Shown piece by piece: positions 6,919 through 9,224 of a stretch of DNA of 9,224 nt. Source of the stretch: Rhodospirillales bacterium (GTDB lineage: Bacteria; Pseudomonadota; Alphaproteobacteria; Rhodospirillales; Casp-alpha2). The notes below the pieces were generated by a model that did not search any database, had not been told where the DNA came from, and was given only the letters and a program-made list of their open reading frames with translations. The position numbers and the translations under genes were made by a program. The stretch spans positions 1 to 9,224 of the forward strand of contig JAJFIE010000366.1 in assembly GCA_021775275.1 (NCBI GenBank), in the 5' to 3' direction. Positions within the stretch are counted from its first letter, which is position 1. Each line of letters opens with the position of its first letter.

Positions 6919-8040
6919 TCAGAAGGATACGCCAACACCAGTCTGGAAGACGACAGCATCCGCATCGGAGCTCGTCGTGCCCGCAACACCATCATCATAG
7001 TCAATATCGGCGAGGGTAGCATCCCAGTAGAGACCGCCACCAAAGCTGTAGGAATAGTCAGCTTCAAGAATCCGGCCTTCGGTGGTTGCGCCACCGATGG
7101 TGTTCTTACGCTCACCATAGCCATATCCGAGACCGAAGGTGCTTGCACCAACAGAATAGCTACCCACGGCTTCAAACGTCCACTCGTCTTTCTGAGCGGT
7201 TGCAGACGTTTTGTAGTCCTGGGTTGCATAGCTGAGGTTCAGACCGAAGCCGCCAACACCGATATCGGCGCCAGCACGGTACATCTGATAATCATCCTCA
7301 CCACCGACATTATTCGGGTTGTTGACATGGTCAGCGCCCGCGCTCAATGCGAGAGAAACACCATCGAAGTCACCATTGTACTCAAGGCCGAGGGAGAAGT
7401 TGTTCATCATCTCAGTGTTGCCGGAATAGCTCCAGGCCGGTGCGGTAGCCGCCGACGATTCGTTGATCGGCGCATAGGTCAAACCAGCACGGAAACCGTT
7501 CATGACCGGCGTGTAGTAAGTGATCTGGTTGGGATCACTCCACATGGTGCCGGACGTGGTCATGAAAGCGCCGCCATAGACAGCACCGGAAGCGAACTGC
7601 GAGTAGACGCCAGAGCAAACGCCCTTACCACCGGCAATCCAGGCACAACCAACGTGCATGGAGTCGGAAGCGCCATCGTCCGAACCGAGCATAACCGTGC
7701 CCCAGTCGTCGGAGATGGAGAAACGGGTTTCGTCGATTACCTCGTTCTTACCAGCAGTGGTATGCGCACGGCCTTCACCGTTGGCAGCGTTCAGTTCCAT
7801 CTTCATGGAGACTTCCATGCCGTTTTCCAGCGTGGTGGAACCCTTGAAGACCATTTCACTATTCTGGTAGGTGACGAAACCGTCGTGCTGGTTCGTCGAC
7901 TTGTCGGGATCAACAGCGATACCGAAAGCCTGATATGACCAGCCGGTTACGCTCAGTTCGGCTTTGGCAGCGGTCGTCATGCCAGCGGACAATGCCGTAG
8001 CAGCAACGAGAGCTGTCGAACCTAAAAGAATCTTTTTCAT
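6919..8040 (-). CDS. General outer-membrane porin (Gram-negative porin, beta-barrel)
   Basis: A 373-residue precursor. Residues 1-27 form a classical signal peptide (MKK, a hydrophobic core, then AKA before Glu28). The mature chain alternates short hydrophobic/aromatic strands with Gly/Asp/Asn-rich loops, contains RFSISDDWGTVMLGSDDG, typical of Porin_4-type trimeric porins, and ends QTGVGVSF with the C-terminal Phe used by the BAM complex. It should form a diffusion channel in the outer membrane; selectivity cannot be read. Two cysteines (132 and 142) lie close together in the probable constriction-loop region, a possible disulfide. The ATG at 8040 is chosen for the signal peptide and the GAGAGGG just upstream. 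An in-frame ATG at 8184 would hide the signal peptide. The gene avoids TTA, CTA and TCA codons throughout, as strongly expressed genes often do. It is followed by a strong terminator and appears monocistronic. Confidence 0.93.
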   Translation of the reverse strand: MKKILLGSTALVAATALSAGMTTAAKAELSVTGWSYQAFGIAVDPDKSTNQHDGFVTYQNSEMVFKGSTTLENGMEVSMKMELNAANGEGRAHTTAGKNEVIDETRFSISDDWGTVMLGSDDGASDSMHVGCAWIAGGKGVCSGVYSQFASGAVYGGAFMTTSGTMWSDPNQITYYTPVMNGFRAGLTYAPINESSAATAPAWSYSGNTEMMNNFSLGLEYNGDFDGVSLALSAGADHVNNPNNVGGEDDYQMYRAGADIGVGGFGLNLSYATQDYKTSATAQKDEWTFEAVGSYSVGASTFGLGYGYGERKNTIGGATTEGRILEADYSYSFGGGLYWDATLADIDYDDGVAGTTSSDADAVVFQTGVGVSF

Positions 8041-8045
8041 AGTTA

Positions 8046-8052
8046 CCCTCTC
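8046..8052 (-). promoter_or_regulatory. Porin ribosome binding site
   Basis: GAGAGGG on the minus strand, 5 bases before the ATG at 8040. Together with the signal peptide it fixes the porin start. Confidence 0.7.
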
Positions 8053-8066
8053 AATTTTTCCATTTA

Positions 8067-8113
8067 GCCCCGGCGGGGCCGGGAAAGTAATTCCCCGACA
8101 ACCGGGGGGCCCG
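8067..8113 (-). promoter_or_regulatory. GC-rich structured porin leader
   Basis: Three short inverted repeats lie side by side just upstream of the porin RBS: GCCCC/GGGGC (8067-8079, 3-base loop), GGGAA/TTCCC (8081-8095, 5-base loop) and CCCCG/CGGGG (8093-8107, 5-base loop). The last two overlap, and the third competes with a CAAC/GTTG pairing around 8099-8116. In mRNA these could form alternative hairpins that alter RBS access or mRNA stability. Porin leaders are often under post-transcriptional control, but no specific mechanism is shown here. Confidence 0.35.
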
Positions 8114-8208
8114 TTGGCGCTTTTGTGCCTTCGGTGGAATGATAGGGCCACAAAACACACAGGCAGGTCAAGGAAAGGAACCATGGAAACCTCAAATATA
8201 TCACAGGG

Positions 8209-8226
8209 TGTGTCGAAAATGACACA
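8209..8226. promoter_or_regulatory. Perfect dyad TGTGTC-N6-GACACA, candidate porin operator
   Basis: Two 6-base arms, TGTGTC and GACACA, are exact inverted copies around GAAAAT. The dyad would cover the -35 area of the TATATT at 8195-8200 on the minus strand, a natural place for a repressor or activator of the porin. The spacing differs from the CRP/FNR pattern, and I cannot name the regulator. Confidence 0.35.
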
Positions 8227-8344
8227 GTCACTTTATTCGCGGTTTATAAGGCTTTAACACCACTGCATGGTTAATGAATACCTGCACATAGATAGAGCAT
8301 GCGACAACAGGGCAACACCCGCGCCCGAAACTTGCCGCAACGGC

Positions 8345-8800
8345 CTATCTCGCCGCCTGCGCTATCCGGATATCGGTCGGCCATGTGCTTTTGATAAAGG
8401 CCAGAATATCCCAGATTTCCCGGTCGCTCAGTGCATCACCGAATCCCGGCATGGCGCTCTTGAACCCCTCCGGAACGATGGCTGCGCCGCCTTTTTTGGT
8501 ATAGTTAAACAGCAATTCATCCCCATGATGCCAGGTATGACCGCTTTGATCATGAGGCGGGGCAGGCAGACTGCCGTCTTCGTGAGCGATCTTCCAGTCA
8601 GACTCGCCCTCCAGATTCTCGCCATGACAAACCGCACAGTGTTCGGCGTATAGCTGGCTGCCGGCCGCGACCGCTACTGTATTACCGGGATCGCCCGGCT
8701 TGTGTCCGTCTGGCGCCAAAATCCAGCTGGCCATGCCAAAAACCAACGCCGCTGCCACAATGACGAGGGCCAACTTGCCCGGGTTGCTCAACTTACTCAT
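8345..8800 (-). CDS. Membrane-anchored class I cytochrome c, single haem
   Basis: A 151-residue c-type cytochrome. An uncleaved-looking N-terminal anchor (about residues 9-28, [20 protein letters not shown]) is followed by a periplasmic domain. The haem is attached at CAVCH (55-59), within [23 protein letters not shown] (117-121), within [19 protein letters not shown], supplies the probable Met117 axial ligand and the typical C-terminal helix. It would carry electrons in the periplasm at the inner membrane; its partner is not evident, since no oxidase or dehydrogenase subunits adjoin it. The ATG at 8800 is chosen because GAGGTG lies just upstream and the anchor begins soon after. The TTG at 8869 would add residues unlike an exported protein. 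A His-rich segment (about 83-92, [10 protein letters not shown]) lies between the haem site and the Met ligand. It is divergent from gabD across 131 bases. Confidence 0.93.
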   Translation of the reverse strand: MSKLSNPGKLALVIVAAALVFGMASWILAPDGHKPGDPGNTVAVAAGSQLYAEHCAVCHGENLEGESDWKIAHEDGSLPAPPHDQSGHTWHHGDELLFNYTKKGGAAIVPEGFKSAMPGFGDALSDREIWDILAFIKSTWPTDIRIAQAAR

Positions 8801-8849
8801 ACCCACCTCTGATTTTATCGATATCAGGATGCTACACCTTATCTCGAAA

Positions 8850-8876
8850 GGGTCATTGATTTGGTGCAATGAACCC
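8850..8876. promoter_or_regulatory. Dyad in the cytochrome c / gabD divergent promoter region
   Basis: GGGTCATTG (8850-8858) and CAATGAACCC (8867-8876) are inverted copies with one extra base in the right arm; the core is CATTG-N8-CAATG. It lies in the only space available for both divergent promoters, which makes it a plausible operator for a regulator of gabD or of both genes. No clear -35/-10 pair could be assigned. CATAAT at 8886-8891 is a possible gabD -10. Confidence 0.35.
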
Positions 8877-8917
8877 GCTACGACGCATAATACTTAAACA
8901 ATGATAACGATCCCGCC

Positions 8918-8924
8918 AGAGGAG
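8918..8924 (+). promoter_or_regulatory. gabD ribosome binding site
   Basis: AGAGGAG lies 7 bases before the ATG at 8932, a near-ideal Shine-Dalgarno that fixes the gabD start. Confidence 0.8.
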
Positions 8925-8931
8925 AATAAGC

Positions 8932-9224
8932 ATGCAACTCAACGATCCGGGCCTTTTCCGTCAACAATGCTACATCAATGGCGCATGGGTGGATGCCGAT
9001 TCCGGCGAAACCCAGAGCGTCAGCAATCCGGCCACCGGCGAACAGATCGGCACTGTACCCAAAATGGGTGCAGCGGAAACCCGCCGCGCCATTGAAGCTG
9101 CCGACGTCGCCTGGGGTAGCTGGCGCGCGAAACTGGCCAAGGAACGCGCCGCCATCCTGCGTAAATGGTTCAACCTGATGATCGAAAACCAGGACGATCT
9201 GGCCCGTTTGATGACCTTGGAGCA
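8932..9224 (+). CDS. gabD: NADP-dependent succinate-semialdehyde dehydrogenase, 3'-truncated by the window edge
   Basis: The first 97 residues of an aldehyde dehydrogenase closely resembling E. coli GabD as I recall it. Shared features are LNDPGLFRQQ at the N-terminus, then YINGAW, NPATGEQIGTVPKMGA, AKERAAILRKWFNLM and ENQDDLARLMTLEQ. GabD oxidises succinate semialdehyde to succinate with NADP+, completing GABA degradation into the TCA cycle in the cytoplasm. The Rossmann fold, catalytic Glu and catalytic Cys lie beyond the window, so activity cannot be judged. The start is supported by AGAGGAG at 7 bases and by alignment to the family N-terminus. No gabT or gabP is visible; they could lie downstream. 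A glutarate-semialdehyde dehydrogenase (same family) is the main alternative. Confidence 0.95.
   Translation, partial: MQLNDPGLFRQQCYINGAWVDADSGETQSVSNPATGEQIGTVPKMGAAETRRAIEAADVAWGSWRAKLAKERAAILRKWFNLMIENQDDLARLMTLE

Larger units (their letters stand above)
8041..8344. other. 304-base intergenic region between cytochrome c and porin
   Basis: No gene is supported here. Reading towards the porin, it holds the end of the cytochrome transcript without a convincing terminator, an A/T-rich stretch (about 8240-8280), a perfect dyad (8209-8226), a TATATT that could be a -10 element (8195-8200) with no good -35, the structured leader (8067-8113) and the RBS. If that -10 is used, the porin mRNA leader is roughly 145-150 bases. 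Confidence 0.6.

Noticed and set aside
6814..7938. A 374-codon open frame on the plus strand, antisense to the porin
   Set aside because: It is in exact codon register with the porin and stays open because the porin avoids TTA, CTA and TCA codons. The translation has no recognisable domain, whereas the porin frame has a signal peptide and beta-barrel pattern.
8041..8184. In-frame upstream ATG at 8184 that would extend the porin by 48 residues, preceded by GAGG
   Set aside because: It would bury the classical signal peptide behind an unlike 48-residue leader, and the likely -10 at 8195-8200 leaves almost no leader before it. The ATG at 8040 has its own RBS.

Overview
The window looks like a chromosomal segment of an alphaproteobacterium, probably Rhodospirillales-like. 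The grounds are a DUF3576-type lipoprotein (a family I recall as essentially alphaproteobacterial), a general Gram-negative porin of the type common in that group, TTG and GTG starts with good Shine-Dalgarno sequences, and moderately GC-rich coding DNA. There are no phage genes, integrases, transposases, CRISPR arrays or RNA genes that I can support.

Layout. (1) Bases 2-1645, plus strand: the 3' nine-tenths of glmS (glutamine--fructose-6-phosphate aminotransferase), cut by the left window edge. (2) Bases 1708-6763, minus strand: four genes in one direction. In transcription order they are a stand-alone sulfotransferase (5918-6763, GTG start), a TPR-sulfotransferase fusion (4179-5843), a second TPR-sulfotransferase fusion (2330-4141) and a DUF3576-like lipoprotein (1708-2286, TTG start). 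Gaps are about 40-75 bases. The last gene converges with glmS. (3) Bases 6919-8040, minus strand: a classical outer-membrane porin with a signal peptide, a C-terminal Phe, a strong intrinsic terminator (6864-6891) and a long GC-rich leader. (4) Bases 8345-8800, minus strand: a membrane-anchored monohaem cytochrome c. (5) Bases 8932-9224, plus strand: the start of gabD (succinate-semialdehyde dehydrogenase), divergent from the cytochrome and cut by the right window edge.

How the genes may work together. glmS, gabD, the porin and the cytochrome are ordinary housekeeping or envelope genes. The unusual part is the block of three PAPS-dependent sulfotransferase-fold proteins, two of them fused to N-terminal TPR arrays, followed by a lipoprotein. 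All three keep recognisable 5'-phosphosulfate and 3'-phosphate binding motifs, so they are probably active. The acceptor, whether cell-surface glycan, lipid, peptide or protein tyrosine, cannot be read from the sequence. No sulfate-activation genes (cysD/N/C) and no glycosyltransferases are in the window. The block looks less GC-rich than its flanks in the lines I counted by hand. I regard it as the best candidate here for an undescribed system, but its coherence as a pathway is inference.
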